A stretch of DNA of 64,000 nucleotides from Flavihumibacter sp. ZG627 (GTDB lineage: Bacteria; Bacteroidota; Bacteroidia; Chitinophagales; Chitinophagaceae), in the NCBI RefSeq assembly GCF_000814325.1, contig NZ_JPHF01000002.1, forward strand, positions 1-64,000, given 5' to 3'. Each line of letters starts with the position of its first letter. Within the stretch, counting starts at the first letter, position 1. The translations under genes and the position numbers were made by a program. Shown one piece after another: positions 52,716-62,755 of this stretch. The notes beneath the pieces are model-generated. The model was not told the DNA's origin, searched no databases, and worked only from the letters and a program-made list of their open reading frames with translations.

Positions 52716-53822
52716 ATGGTTAAGCCAAAAGCTTTCATTATGTTGAGTAAACTGCTCTCCGCCTGCCTGTTGTTAACTACTATATCTCAGGCACAACAAG
52801 GCCCTATTGATTTTGAACAGTATAATCCTGTTTCTACCCTGGTAGTGAAGGAGAATCCGGTTGCCAGGGCTAAATTTCCTTTCATAGATGTTCATAATCA
52901 TCAGCGGGGCATGGATTCGGGAAGTCTCGATCCCCTTCTCTCAGAGATGGACAAGCTGAATATGCAGGTGATGGTAAATCTTAGCGGAGGAACCGGTAAT
53001 TCACTCGAGAAAAAAATAGGCAATATTAAATCAGCCAATTCGAAGCGATTCCTGGTTTTTGCCAATATTGATTTTTCGGGCTTTGGAAAAACCGGCTGGA
53101 CAGAATTCACCGTCAAGCAATTGGTGAATGATGTAAAGAATGGCGCAAGCGGGCTTAAAATTTTTAAGAACCTTGGTTTTTCTGTGAAGGATCCTGATGG
53201 CAAGCGGGTTGGGGTGGACGATCCCCGGCTTGCCCCGATATGGGAAGCATGTGCTGATCTTCGCATACCAGTGCTGATACATACAGCTGATCCCGCTCCA
53301 TTCTGGGATAGTATGGATAATAACAATGAAAGATTATTGGAATTAAAAACGCATCCCCGCCGGCAGCAAAAAAATGAAGAATATAGCTGGCAACAACTCA
53401 TTGATGAGCAGCATAGGGTTTTCCGCAAGCATTTCCGAACAACGTTTATTGCCGCCCACTTTGGTTGGTATCCTAATAACCTTGGTAAACTTGATAGCAT
53501 ACTAACGGCAATGCCTAATGTAGTAGTGGAATTTGGAGCTGTTATTGCTGAGCTGGGCCGTCAGCCACGGGCCGCTAAATACTTCTTTAATAAATTCCAG
53601 GACAGGATACTATTTGGTAAGGATAGCTGGGTGCCATCTGAATATGCAACTTATTTCAGAGTGCTGGAAACAGAAGATGAATATTTTCCTTACCACAAAA
53701 AATACCATGCCTTCTGGGGTATGTACGGAATGGGTTTGAGTGATGAGGTGTTGAAAAAGATCTATTATAAAAACGCGATCAGAATTATTCCAGGTATTGA
53801 TAAATCGCTATTTCCACTTTAA
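52716..53822 (+). CDS. Secreted amidohydrolase-family protein
   Basis: The 368-residue product has an N-terminal export signal (SKLLSACLLLTTISQAQ). The start could be ATG 52716 or 52740. The metal-binding HxH-type motif is FIDVHNHQRGMD (about 57-68). Later metal ligands are seen in LIHTADP, FIAAHFGWYPNN and ILFGKDSW. It belongs to the amidohydrolase 2 (PF04909-like) group, which includes decarboxylases and lactonases. It stands between the exporter gene and the carbohydrate locus, convergent with the AraC gene, and is not clearly part of it. Confidence 0.82.
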   Translation: MVKPKAFIMLSKLLSACLLLTTISQAQQGPIDFEQYNPVSTLVVKENPVARAKFPFIDVHNHQRGMDSGSLDPLLSEMDKLNMQVMVNLSGGTGNSLEKKIGNIKSANSKRFLVFANIDFSGFGKTGWTEFTVKQLVNDVKNGASGLKIFKNLGFSVKDPDGKRVGVDDPRLAPIWEACADLRIPVLIHTADPAPFWDSMDNNNERLLELKTHPRRQQKNEEYSWQQLIDEQHRVFRKHFRTTFIAAHFGWYPNNLGKLDSILTAMPNVVVEFGAVIAELGRQPRAAKYFFNKFQDRILFGKDSWVPSEYATYFRVLETEDEYFPYHKKYHAFWGMYGMGLSDEVLKKIYYKNAIRIIPGIDKSLFPL

Positions 53823-53833
53823 GGTAAAAAGCT

Positions 53834-54733
53834 TTAGATAAATACCCTGGTGCCTGCCCCTGCAGCATTGTAATTTTCCCGAAATTCTTTTGGGGTGCAT
53901 TGCTTTTTTTTCTTGAAAACACGATTAAAATTTGACATATTATTGAAGCCACACCGATACGCAATTTCTCCTATAGATTGGGTGGTATCAATAAGCATTC
54001 GGGTAGCATGGCCAAGTCTTATTTCTATCAGACTATCAATGAAATTAATTCCGGTTCTTGTTTTGAAAAATCTGCTAAAAGCTACTTCTGACATATTCAC
54101 AAGCCTGGCAGTATCTGCCAATGAAACCGCTTTGTCAAAATTGGTATTCATGAATTCAAGCGCTTTCTCAATTCTTCGGCTATTGTAAGTGAAATGTTCG
54201 ATATTATTAAAACTGGCATCTGTCAGGATGCGCATATTTCTGGAAGTTGATAAATCGTGCAGTATTGAAAACAATTCCAAAACGGAGTCAAAACCATGCT
54301 TCTTGTTTAGGTTTAGTATTCGGGGAGCAAGCTGATGGGTTGTTTCAGCAGAGAAAAGAATTCCTCTTGCTGATTTTTCTAACATAACTCTTATAAAACT
54401 AAGTTGGTTGCGTCGTAACATCTTTTCATCCAGCAGGTCTTTGTGGAACTGAATTGTCACTTCTTTGATTTCTTTACTCGTGCAATGATGGGTAAACCAA
54501 CCGTGTTGAAGATTAGAACCAACCAATACAAGTTCCCATTCATCAATAAGATCCATATGGTCACCAATTACCCGGCGCGCTCCTTTTGCATTTTGAATAA
54601 AATTCAATTCAAATTCTTCATGGATATGCAAGGGAAAATCAAAATCTGACTTCACACGACTGAAAAGCGTAAAGCAATCACTTTGTGTAAGCGGTGTGAT
54701 TTCACGCATAATTGTATCTCTGTTTGGAATCAT
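53834..54733 (-). CDS. AraC-family regulator of the carbohydrate locus
   Basis: The N-terminal half is a cupin-like sensor (FPLHIHEEFELNFIQNAKGA). The C-terminal 100 residues form two helix-turn-helix motifs (ALEFMNTNFDKAVSLADTAR, then AFSRFFKTRTGINFIDSLIE and IGEIAYRCGFNNMSNFNRVF). It is divergent from susC with 187 bp between, so it should control the locus. Most sugar loci of this kind use hybrid two-component systems or ECF sigma/anti-sigma pairs, so an AraC regulator is less usual. The inducer is unknown, presumably a manno-oligosaccharide. Confidence 0.9.
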   Translation of the reverse strand: MIPNRDTIMREITPLTQSDCFTLFSRVKSDFDFPLHIHEEFELNFIQNAKGARRVIGDHMDLIDEWELVLVGSNLQHGWFTHHCTSKEIKEVTIQFHKDLLDEKMLRRNQLSFIRVMLEKSARGILFSAETTHQLAPRILNLNKKHGFDSVLELFSILHDLSTSRNMRILTDASFNNIEHFTYNSRRIEKALEFMNTNFDKAVSLADTARLVNMSEVAFSRFFKTRTGINFIDSLIEIRLGHATRMLIDTTQSIGEIAYRCGFNNMSNFNRVFKKKKQCTPKEFRENYNAAGAGTRVFI

Positions 54734-54761
54734 GTTGATTAGGAATAGTATTAGTGTTTAT

Positions 54762-54864
54762 ACATTAATGTGAATTAATTATTGCCTTGATATTGAATAA
54801 ATTAAATGCCGACTTTGTAAAATTATCATGTAAGAATAAAATAATAATACAAGTGTATGATAAT
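54762..54864. promoter_or_regulatory. Candidate operator region between araC and susC
   Basis: A perfect 10-bp palindrome ACATTAATGT lies at 54762-54771. A wider inverted repeat ATTATCAT (54822-54829) / ATGATAAT (54857-54864) is separated by 27 nt. The region is very AT-rich, so chance matches are possible. Confidence 0.3.
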
Positions 54865-54920
54865 ATAGTATTAAAAAAAAGTGCAAATGAATATTAGATT
54901 TGGTGAAACTAATTGCCATT

Positions 54921-57900
54921 ATGAAGAAATACCTACCAGCAGGGGTGTTTACGACCCTGTTATGTTTTTTCTCCTTCCTAATTTCTATGGCGCAGCAGAG
55001 GATTATTACCGGGGTTGTTTCAGACAATACCGGGATGTTGTTGCCTGGAGTTAGCGTAAACGTGAAGGGGAAGTCCGCCGGCGTGAGCACCGATGCCAAA
55101 GGCAGCTTCAGAATACCGGTTAGCGACAATGACAAAATACTTATTTTCTCCTATGTTGGGATGCTTTCACAGGAAGTATCCATTGACGGAAAATCAACAC
55201 TGGTTGTTTCCCTCGAACAGACAGATTCAAAAATGAGTGAAGTAGTAGTTGTGGGTTATGGAACGGTTCGAAGAGCCGATGTTTCATCATCTATTTCCTC
55301 TATCAAAGCCAAAGACATTAAAGACCTTCCGGTTGCTGGAATAGACCAGGCCTTACAAGGTAAAGTGGCTGGTGTAACCGTTACCAATAATAGTGGACAG
55401 CCTGGTGGTGGGGTGAGCATTAAGGTTAGAGGAGTAACCACCATCAATAGTAATGACCCACTCATTGTAATTGATGGGGTGATATTCCCCTCAAATACAA
55501 GAAGCAGTGCAGGTTATGCCGGATTAGGTGGCTCTGACGGACAAACTGGTAACAGTGTAATGGCTACATTAAATCCAGGTGATATCGAATCAATTGATAT
55601 CCTTAAAGATGCTTCGGCTCAAGCCATTTATGGTTCGCAGGCTGCCAATGGAGTAATCCTGATAACTACCAAGAAAGGAAAATCAGGAGAAGGAAAGATC
55701 AATTATGATGTGTATTACGGTCAATCTGAAGTTACCAGGAAGCTCGATTTGATGAACCTTCGCGAGTTTGCTCAATACCAGAATGAAGTCGCTCCTTTGC
55801 TTGGCTTAGAGCCATCAGCAGAATTTGAAGATCCCAGCGTTTTGGGAAGGGGTACAGACTGGCAGGATGCTATGTTCCAGACTGGTAATGTGCAGAATCA
55901 CCAGTTGAGTTTTTCTGGTGGAAAGGATAAAACAACCTATTATTTATCGATGAACTATTTTGATCAGAAAGGTATTCTTATCGGTTCTGATTTTGAAAGA
56001 TATTCTACAAGATTTAGCCTCGATCATCAATTAAAGCCATGGGCAAAAGTTGGTGTTAGTGCAAACGCGTCGCGTAGTGTTCAAAACGTTACCCTGGCTG
56101 ATGCAGCTGAAGGAACCATTTGGTGGGGAGCCGTCCAGAGCCCTCTCATACCCGTTAAAAACCTCGATGGCACCTGGGGTGGGGGAAATACTGTAGGTGG
56201 GTTTCAATATGGACAGGATAATCCAATTGCCAGGAGTTTTTATAGAGGGAACAAATCTACAAGCTCACAGGTATTCGGTAATATTTATGCCGAACTGCAA
56301 TTCCTGAAAGATTTTTCTCTCCGTAATGAAGTATCATATTCACTTGGACTTAATAACAATACAGCCTATCAGAAATCCGGGAATATCGGTAGAACCAGTT
56401 TACAGAGCCAGTTGTTTGACTCCAGAGGAAACAGTTATTATTATGCCCTGAGAAACTATCTCAACTATAATAAATACCTGGGAAGCCATAGTATCAATCT
56501 TACTGCCGGTCATGAAGCACAATATTCTTATTATGAAGGAATATCTGGAAAGAAAGTTGATCTCCAGAATAACATCCTTGATTTAAATGCTGGAAACAGT
56601 GATAAGCAAACCTGGGAATTAGGTGGTGGAAAAGGCCAGTGGGCAATGGAATCCTGGTTCGGTCGTGCTAATTATGCATTTGATAACCGTTATTCACTAT
56701 CAGTAAGCTTTAGAGCTGATGGATCTTCCAATTTTGGTCCCAATAAAAAATGGGGTTATTTCCCAGGGGCATCAGTGGCCTGGACAGTTACAAATGAAAA
56801 ATTTGCAGAATCATTCCTGAAAACACTGACGCACATGAAGATCAGACTTGGTTATGGTTCTGTTGGAAACCAGAACCTTCCAAGTGGTGCGCAGAACCCG
56901 CCTTATACATCTGCTGTTTCTTTCTGGCCTGGCCCGGTTGGATTTGGTAACTCGAATTATCTGAATGGAATTTACAATCCGAACTTAAGCTGGGAGTCAG
57001 TTGAAACAAAAAATATAGGTGTTGATTTCAGCCTGTTTAACAGGATTGATTTCACTGTTGATGCCTATCGCAAAACAACAAAAGATATGCTCATCTTCCT
57101 GACAGGCCCACGACTGATTGGCGTTGGTGATTCATGGGATGATCTGAAAGCACCTATCGGAAACCTGGGACAAATGTCAAATACTGGTATTGATGTGAGT
57201 ATCAACAGTACCAACATTAGTACAAAGAATTTTACCTGGAAAACCAATCTGATTTTCTCGCATTTTAAAAATAAGCTTGATAAAATGTCGGCTTCTACGG
57301 CTGGACTTGCTGGCCGGGTTTACTACGATAATTACACCATTACGTACACTCAACCGGGTTATGCAGTTGGTTCTTTCTTTGGGTTGGTTACTGACGGTCT
57401 ATTCCGCACCCAGTCTGACCTGGATAATAGTATGTCACAGTTTGGATATGGCGTGGATCCTTCACGTACCTGGCTGGGTGATGTTAGATTTAGTGATGTA
57501 GGTGGTATTGATGGAAAGCCTGATGGCAAAATCGATGCTAGTGATATAACATTCATAGGTAGCCCACTTCCGAAATACACTTACGGTTTAACCAATACAT
57601 TCAGTTATGGCAATTTCGATGCATCTGTATTCTTGCAAGGTTCATATGGCGCAAAAATTTTCAATTTCCTGCGCTGGCAAACAGAGAAAATGGACAATGC
57701 CTTTTACAACCAAATGAGATCTGTCACAGACCGCTATACTGAAACAAATACCAATGGAAGTTTGCCTCGTTTTACCAATACCAATGTCAATAATGTTTAT
57801 ATGTCTGACAGGTATGTAGAAGATGGTTCTTATCTGCGTATTCAAAACCTCACTTTTGGCTATCGTCTTCCAAAAGCACTATTGAACAAAGTTAAAATCA

Positions 57901-58070
57901 ATACGGTACGTTTCTATCTATCCGTTCAAAACTTACACACTTTCTCAGACTATAGCGGATACGATCCTGAGGTTGGTGCATTCAATAACAATATCCGTTT
58001 GATGAATGTAGATATGGGCCATTACCCTAACCCTCGTTCCTTTACATTCGGAGCTAACATTGAACTCTGA
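54921..58070 (+). CDS. susC: SusC/RagA TonB-dependent outer-membrane transporter
   Basis: The outer-membrane beta-barrel imports oligosaccharides using TonB energy together with SusD. I use ATG 54921, which gives a signal peptide (cleaved near ISMAQ). The mature N-terminus is a carboxypeptidase-regulatory-like beta domain (ITGVVSDNTGMLLPGVSVNV), then the TonB-box-like VVVVGYGTVRRADV, then a plug and a barrel of about 800 residues ending NPRSFTFGANIEL. About 1050 residues is typical. It overlaps the longer susD frame but not the susD start chosen here. Confidence 0.96.
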   Translation: MKKYLPAGVFTTLLCFFSFLISMAQQRIITGVVSDNTGMLLPGVSVNVKGKSAGVSTDAKGSFRIPVSDNDKILIFSYVGMLSQEVSIDGKSTLVVSLEQTDSKMSEVVVVGYGTVRRADVSSSISSIKAKDIKDLPVAGIDQALQGKVAGVTVTNNSGQPGGGVSIKVRGVTTINSNDPLIVIDGVIFPSNTRSSAGYAGLGGSDGQTGNSVMATLNPGDIESIDILKDASAQAIYGSQAANGVILITTKKGKSGEGKINYDVYYGQSEVTRKLDLMNLREFAQYQNEVAPLLGLEPSAEFEDPSVLGRGTDWQDAMFQTGNVQNHQLSFSGGKDKTTYYLSMNYFDQKGILIGSDFERYSTRFSLDHQLKPWAKVGVSANASRSVQNVTLADAAEGTIWWGAVQSPLIPVKNLDGTWGGGNTVGGFQYGQDNPIARSFYRGNKSTSSQVFGNIYAELQFLKDFSLRNEVSYSLGLNNNTAYQKSGNIGRTSLQSQLFDSRGNSYYYALRNYLNYNKYLGSHSINLTAGHEAQYSYYEGISGKKVDLQNNILDLNAGNSDKQTWELGGGKGQWAMESWFGRANYAFDNRYSLSVSFRADGSSNFGPNKKWGYFPGASVAWTVTNEKFAESFLKTLTHMKIRLGYGSVGNQNLPSGAQNPPYTSAVSFWPGPVGFGNSNYLNGIYNPNLSWESVETKNIGVDFSLFNRIDFTVDAYRKTTKDMLIFLTGPRLIGVGDSWDDLKAPIGNLGQMSNTGIDVSINSTNISTKNFTWKTNLIFSHFKNKLDKMSASTAGLAGRVYYDNYTITYTQPGYAVGSFFGLVTDGLFRTQSDLDNSMSQFGYGVDPSRTWLGDVRFSDVGGIDGKPDGKIDASDITFIGSPLPKYTYGLTNTFSYGNFDASVFLQGSYGAKIFNFLRWQTEKMDNAFYNQMRSVTDRYTETNTNGSLPRFTNTNVNNVYMSDRYVEDGSYLRIQNLTFGYRLPKALLNKVKINTVRFYLSVQNLHTFSDYSGYDPEVGAFNNNIRLMNVDMGHYPNPRSFTFGANIEL

Positions 58071-58101
58071 CACTATCCTGTCACAACAAAAAAGAATAGA
58101 A

Positions 58102-59667
58102 ATGAAAAATAAAATAATAGCTGCGTTGCTTGTTCCAATGACCATGCTGGGGTCTTGTTCCAAGTCATTTATTGACAGACCATCCCTTGATGGAACAACC
58201 CTTTCAAATTATTACAATACTGCTGAAGAAGTAAGAGGATTGACCAGTACTCTTTATGGATTACCTTGGTCAGGATTTGAGAATCGCGCCATGGATGCCA
58301 TTGGTGATGTTATGGCTGGTAATGAATATAGCGGGGGTAATGATGATCCTCCATTTTCCAATTTTACTTTTGCATCAACCTCTGTTAGAATTGCAGATAC
58401 ATGGAAAGTGTTTTATAAGATAGGAGGTTGGACAAGTGAATACATCAAGGCATTAGAAGAGAAAAAAGCAAATGGTGGAAATGCATCTTTTATAGATCCG
58501 GCCATTGCAGAATGCCATTTCTTTAGAGGTACCGTTTATTTCTACATTGCAAGAATATGGGGGCATGCACCTATTGTAACAGACCCCGGGGGAGCTGCTC
58601 TAAGTGGCAATTTCAATATTCCCCGTTACTTTAAAGACGATGTATTAAGGTTTGCTTTAGAAGAGTTGCAATTAGCAGAGACGGGCCTGCCTGAATCAGA
58701 CCCTGTTAAAGGTCGGCTGACCAAATATTCCGCAAAGGGAATGATGGCTAAATTGTATCTCTATAAGAAAGATTATGCCAATGCGAAAGCAAAGGCAGAA
58801 GAGGTAATAGCATCTGGAAAGTATGACCTTTTCCCTGACTACGGTGCTATGTTCAATACAAGTGCTAATAATAATAATATTGAGTCTTTATTTTCAATAC
58901 AGCACCAACTCACGGGTAATCCATGGGGATCAGCAAGTCAGAAGCAACCAGATCGCGGACCATCAAACATGCAAACATCAGAAGCCTCCATGTGGGAACT
59001 TTATATTCCCTCCATGGATATGAAGAATGCCTATGAATTTGGTGACCTTCGCCGCAAAGGTTCTATGATGGAACATGGCTGGAGTCATCCAACCTGGAAG
59101 CCACAAGGCTCAGACCCAACTTATAACGCATTTATGGCCAATGGCTACAAATACGATACACTGCAACCGGTTGGACAGGGTGGACAGAAAAATACAACAC
59201 ATTCCAATATCGCAAAATATGTTGTTGGTCCTGGTAAAGCATTCGGTGGTGAAACAGTTATCGGAATGAATACTGGTATAAATACGATGATGCTCAGATA
59301 TGCTGATGTTCTTTTGATTTATGCGGAAGCCGTATTGGGTGATGCTGCATCAACATCAGATGCCAGTGCATTGCAGGCTTTCAATAAAGTAAGAGCAAGA
59401 GCAGGCCTGATGGCAAAAGAATCAATCACAATGGAAGATATTCTGAAAGAGCGCAGAGTGGAATTTGCATTTGAGGGAGATTTTTGGTTTGATATCCAAC
59501 GCCAGGGCTTTGCTAAAGCTAAACAGATTATTGAAGCACAAAACAGAGGAACCTATGAAGTGCCAATGTATGTGACATTTTCTGAACAATATATGTATCT
59601 GCCTATTCCGGCTGGTGAAATATTACAGGATCCTGAATTAGCTAAAGACCCTGTTCCATACTATTAA
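58102..59667 (+). CDS. susD: SusD/RagB surface glycan-binding lipoprotein
   Basis: The lid partner of SusC. ATG 58102 gives a lipobox LGSC (Cys19). The helical TPR-like core and the family C-terminal pattern are present: NKVRARAGLMAKES, LKERRVEFAFEGDFWFDIQR and YLPIPAGEILQDPEL. The length of 521 residues fits. The gene lies 31 bp after susC. Ligand specificity is inferred from the GH130 enzyme downstream. Confidence 0.95.
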   Translation: MKNKIIAALLVPMTMLGSCSKSFIDRPSLDGTTLSNYYNTAEEVRGLTSTLYGLPWSGFENRAMDAIGDVMAGNEYSGGNDDPPFSNFTFASTSVRIADTWKVFYKIGGWTSEYIKALEEKKANGGNASFIDPAIAECHFFRGTVYFYIARIWGHAPIVTDPGGAALSGNFNIPRYFKDDVLRFALEELQLAETGLPESDPVKGRLTKYSAKGMMAKLYLYKKDYANAKAKAEEVIASGKYDLFPDYGAMFNTSANNNNIESLFSIQHQLTGNPWGSASQKQPDRGPSNMQTSEASMWELYIPSMDMKNAYEFGDLRRKGSMMEHGWSHPTWKPQGSDPTYNAFMANGYKYDTLQPVGQGGQKNTTHSNIAKYVVGPGKAFGGETVIGMNTGINTMMLRYADVLLIYAEAVLGDAASTSDASALQAFNKVRARAGLMAKESITMEDILKERRVEFAFEGDFWFDIQRQGFAKAKQIIEAQNRGTYEVPMYVTFSEQYMYLPIPAGEILQDPELAKDPVPYY

Positions 59668-59690
59668 TACCCGACAATAAAAAAATTGAA

Positions 59691-60770
59691 ATGAAAAATA
59701 TAATGTTCAAAAAGTTGACAATACTGCCATTACTGCTATTGTCACTCTCGCTAACATTTTCTTCCTGTATTAAGGATAAAGATGGTACGCCTGATGCAAA
59801 AGCAGGAACTCCGGTTGCAATTGCAATCACGCCTGATAATGCTGCGGGTGGAGAAGTTGTAACAATTAATGGAACAGGATTGGGTGATATCCGAAGCATT
59901 GTTTTTGATAATAACAATGTACCTGCTCAGTTTTATTCCACACTCAACACCGAAACTAATATTGTGTTCAGAGTGCCTGATACAGCCTTTGGCGGTCCCC
60001 AAAATATTATCCTGACAAATAGTGCCGGCAGGTCTGTAACTGTTCCTTTTAAGGTTCTCGCATTCCCTGGAATTACTGATGCCAGTACATATAGCTTTAC
60101 AGGGGATACTGAAATAACCTTAACAGGAAATAATCTTGATGATGTATCAAAAGTTGTTCTTACGGGAAGTACAGATGAAGCTACTATTCTTAGTGCTTCC
60201 AGAAAATCGCTGGTGATCAGAATGCCAGCTTCCGAAATGGACAGAGTATCATTAGATATAACCAATGCCACAGGAACAATTACTACTACCCATGAGTTTA
60301 TTAATGTAGATAAAGCTTTGAAAATATTTACAGATTCTTACGGACCTGATTTTGGAGATGGCTCATGGGGTGATGCAGGTTTTATTTCTACTGCCGAATA
60401 TAGAATTGGCTCAGCTTCCATAGGTAAAAAATATGCTGCAGGAAACTGGCACCTTATCAATTTCGTTAACTGGTGGCCTTCTGTAGCCAGCGATCCCAAT
60501 TATAAGTTTATGAGTTTCTGGATCAAAGGTGCATCAAAAGATTATTCTCTGTATATCACCAGTGATAAAGCAGAAGGTGGATTTGGTAATTTTGATGAGG
60601 ATAATAAAGTAAATGTACCCGCTAATGTGTGGACATACTATAAAATTCCTTTATCTCAACTTGGTCTTTGGGCTACGGGCTCACCTATGCAACAACTTGG
60701 ATTCAGGATTCAAGGACCTGATGGAGCGGATGAGACTTTCTATTTTGATGAAATTCTTATTTCAAAATAG
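59691..60770 (+). CDS. IPT/TIG-domain surface glycan-binding lipoprotein
   Basis: The 359-residue lipoprotein (lipobox SSC, Cys26) has two IPT/TIG immunoglobulin-like domains (about 41-122 with ITPDNAAGGEVVTINGTGLG, and about 123-206), then a C-terminal beta-sandwich of about 150 residues with many aromatic residues (FVNWWPSVASDPNYKFMSFW), typical of a carbohydrate-binding end. It corresponds to the SusE/SusF-like third component of such loci. It lies 23 bp after susD. Confidence 0.88.
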   Translation: MKNIMFKKLTILPLLLLSLSLTFSSCIKDKDGTPDAKAGTPVAIAITPDNAAGGEVVTINGTGLGDIRSIVFDNNNVPAQFYSTLNTETNIVFRVPDTAFGGPQNIILTNSAGRSVTVPFKVLAFPGITDASTYSFTGDTEITLTGNNLDDVSKVVLTGSTDEATILSASRKSLVIRMPASEMDRVSLDITNATGTITTTHEFINVDKALKIFTDSYGPDFGDGSWGDAGFISTAEYRIGSASIGKKYAAGNWHLINFVNWWPSVASDPNYKFMSFWIKGASKDYSLYITSDKAEGGFGNFDEDNKVNVPANVWTYYKIPLSQLGLWATGSPMQQLGFRIQGPDGADETFYFDEILISK

Positions 60771-60832
60771 TCGCCCTTTCTCTAATGACAGAATGAAATA
60801 GCAAAAATATATCAGTAAGTCGCAGTCGTTTG

Positions 60833-60883
60833 ATGGCAGGAAATCTATAGTTTCCACTATCTGGGTTTCCATGCCATTTTTTA
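60833..60883 (+). terminator. Terminator-like hairpin before the symporter gene
   Basis: ATGGCAGGAAA (60833-60843) pairs with TTTCC-A-TGCCAT (60866-60877) with one bulge and a run of T (60877-60882). The same GGAAA can pair with the nearer TTTCC (60851-60855), forming a competing small hairpin. This could make partial termination between the SusCD group and the symporter. Confidence 0.6.
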
Positions 60884-60902
60884 ATACCACCTATTTGAAT
60901 CT

Positions 60903-62738
60903 ATGAAATTAGAATGGATCGACTGGAGCATCATACTGTTGTATCTGGCAACAATGGTTTTGCTTGGTTTCTGGTTTAGAAAAAAAGCCAAACAGAATAA
61001 GCAGAGTTACCTTATGGGTGGCAAATCTATGCCATGGTATATGCTGGGTTTAAGTGATGCCTCTGATATGTTTGATATCAGTGGAACCATGTGGATGGTC
61101 GCTCTCTGTTTCGTTTATGGCTTGAAGAGCATTTGGATACCCTGGTTATGGCCGGTATTTAACCAGGTATTTATGATGATGTTTCTTTCAAAATGGTTAC
61201 GAAGATCTAATGCTGATACCGGCGCTGGTTGGCTGGCCACCAGGTTTGGATTAACTGGAAGAGGTGTAAAGCAATCCCATAATGTTGTTGTAGCTTTTGC
61301 CCTGATCAGTTGCTTCGGATTTCTTGCTTATGGTTTCATAGGCCTGGGTAAATTCATCGAAATATTTCTTCCCTGGGAAATGGCGAAAGATTATATCCCA
61401 TTTGATATTGCTCCGGCTTTTCTTCCCCATTTTTACGGAATCATATTTACACTTTTTGCGATGTTTTATTCTATACTGGGTGGGATGCATAGTATAGTAT
61501 TGGGCGATTTCATTAAGTATATGATAATGACGCTTGCCTGCATTTCAATAGCCATCATTGCAATGATTCACCTGCATGGTGGCGATGGTAAGCTGTTGGT
61601 TGTCCCCGATGGTTGGGCTAACCCATTTTTCGGATGGAATTTAAATCTTGATTGGAGTAAAACTATTCCTGCCGCAAATGAAAAAATTGCAACTGATGGC
61701 TTCGGACTATTTGGCATCTTTTTTATGATGATGCTTTTTAAAGGAGTATTCGCAAGTTTGGCCGGACCAGCGCCAAATTACGATATGCAAAAAGTTTTAT
61801 CTACCCGTTCACCGAAAGAAGCTAGTAAAATGACGGGATTTGTTTCTATCATTCTTTTGCCTATTAGATATTCAATGGTCATTGGTTTAACCGTACTTGC
61901 ACTATTGTACTATGATAAACTTGATTTATCAAATGCTTCAGGAGCTACCGATTTCGAAAAAATTCTCCCCGCAGCTATTAATAATTTTCTTCCTGCTGGT
62001 ATACTTGGATTGGTCATAACTGGCTTGCTGGGAGCATTTATGGGAACATTTTCAGGAACACTTAATGCAGCACAAGCTTATATTGTAAATGATATTTATC
62101 TCAAGTATATTAATCCGGACGCTAATACCAGAAAAGTCATTTCAGTGAATTACCTGGTCGGTATTTTGGTTGTTGTTATTGGAATAATTCTGGGATTTTT
62201 TGCCAAAGATGTAAATAGTATTCTTCAGTGGATTGTAGGCGCGCTCTATGGGGGATATATAGCCGCTAATATGCTAAAGTGGTACTGGTGGCGCTTTAAT
62301 GCGAATGGATTTTTCTGGGGTATGATGAGTGGAATAGCTTCTGCTATGATAGCCCCCTATATTTTTGATGGATTACCCTTGTACTATTGGCCTGCCCTTT
62401 TTCTAGTATCACTCCTCGGCTCAATAATTGGTACTTTTTCAGCACCTCCAACCAATGAGGATGTTTTGAAATCATTCTATCGTACAGTGCGTCCATGGGG
62501 TTTCTGGAAGCCAATACATGAAAAAGTTTTATCTGATGATCCCACGTTTGTAGGAAATAAAAGGTTTAAGCTTGATATGGTGAATGTTGTGCTCGGAATT
62601 ATAGCTCAATGCTGTTTAACAATATTACCTATGTATATTGTTCTCTGGGCAAAACTGCCACTGTTGATTACTGTAATTATACTTACAATAATTGTTTTGA
62701 TTCTTAGAAAGACCTGGTGGAACAAACTTGAAAATTAA
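60903..62738 (+). CDS. Sodium:solute symporter (SSS family)
   Basis: The 611-residue inner-membrane transporter has about 13-15 TM helices. [20 protein letters not shown] is the first helix, and [20 protein letters not shown] is a helix of the core fold. It would carry a sugar or disaccharide into the cytoplasm with sodium. Its position between the surface proteins and the GH130 phosphorylase makes beta-1,4-mannosyl-glucose or mannobiose the likely cargo. It lies 132 bp after the IPT/TIG gene and 17 bp before the GH130 gene. Confidence 0.9.
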   Translation: MKLEWIDWSIILLYLATMVLLGFWFRKKAKQNKQSYLMGGKSMPWYMLGLSDASDMFDISGTMWMVALCFVYGLKSIWIPWLWPVFNQVFMMMFLSKWLRRSNADTGAGWLATRFGLTGRGVKQSHNVVVAFALISCFGFLAYGFIGLGKFIEIFLPWEMAKDYIPFDIAPAFLPHFYGIIFTLFAMFYSILGGMHSIVLGDFIKYMIMTLACISIAIIAMIHLHGGDGKLLVVPDGWANPFFGWNLNLDWSKTIPAANEKIATDGFGLFGIFFMMMLFKGVFASLAGPAPNYDMQKVLSTRSPKEASKMTGFVSIILLPIRYSMVIGLTVLALLYYDKLDLSNASGATDFEKILPAAINNFLPAGILGLVITGLLGAFMGTFSGTLNAAQAYIVNDIYLKYINPDANTRKVISVNYLVGILVVVIGIILGFFAKDVNSILQWIVGALYGGYIAANMLKWYWWRFNANGFFWGMMSGIASAMIAPYIFDGLPLYYWPALFLVSLLGSIIGTFSAPPTNEDVLKSFYRTVRPWGFWKPIHEKVLSDDPTFVGNKRFKLDMVNVVLGIIAQCCLTILPMYIVLWAKLPLLITVIILTIIVLILRKTWWNKLEN

Positions 62739-62755
62739 TCACAAAACCTCCGGCG

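Noticed and set aside
52716-53822. The amidohydrolase as part of the mannan locus
   Set aside because: It is convergent with araC, on the other side of the regulator, and its family does not act on mannans.
54895-54902. TAGATTTG as the susC promoter -7 element
   Set aside because: It matches TAnnTTTG but would leave only about a dozen nucleotides before the ATG at 54921 and has no -33 partner.
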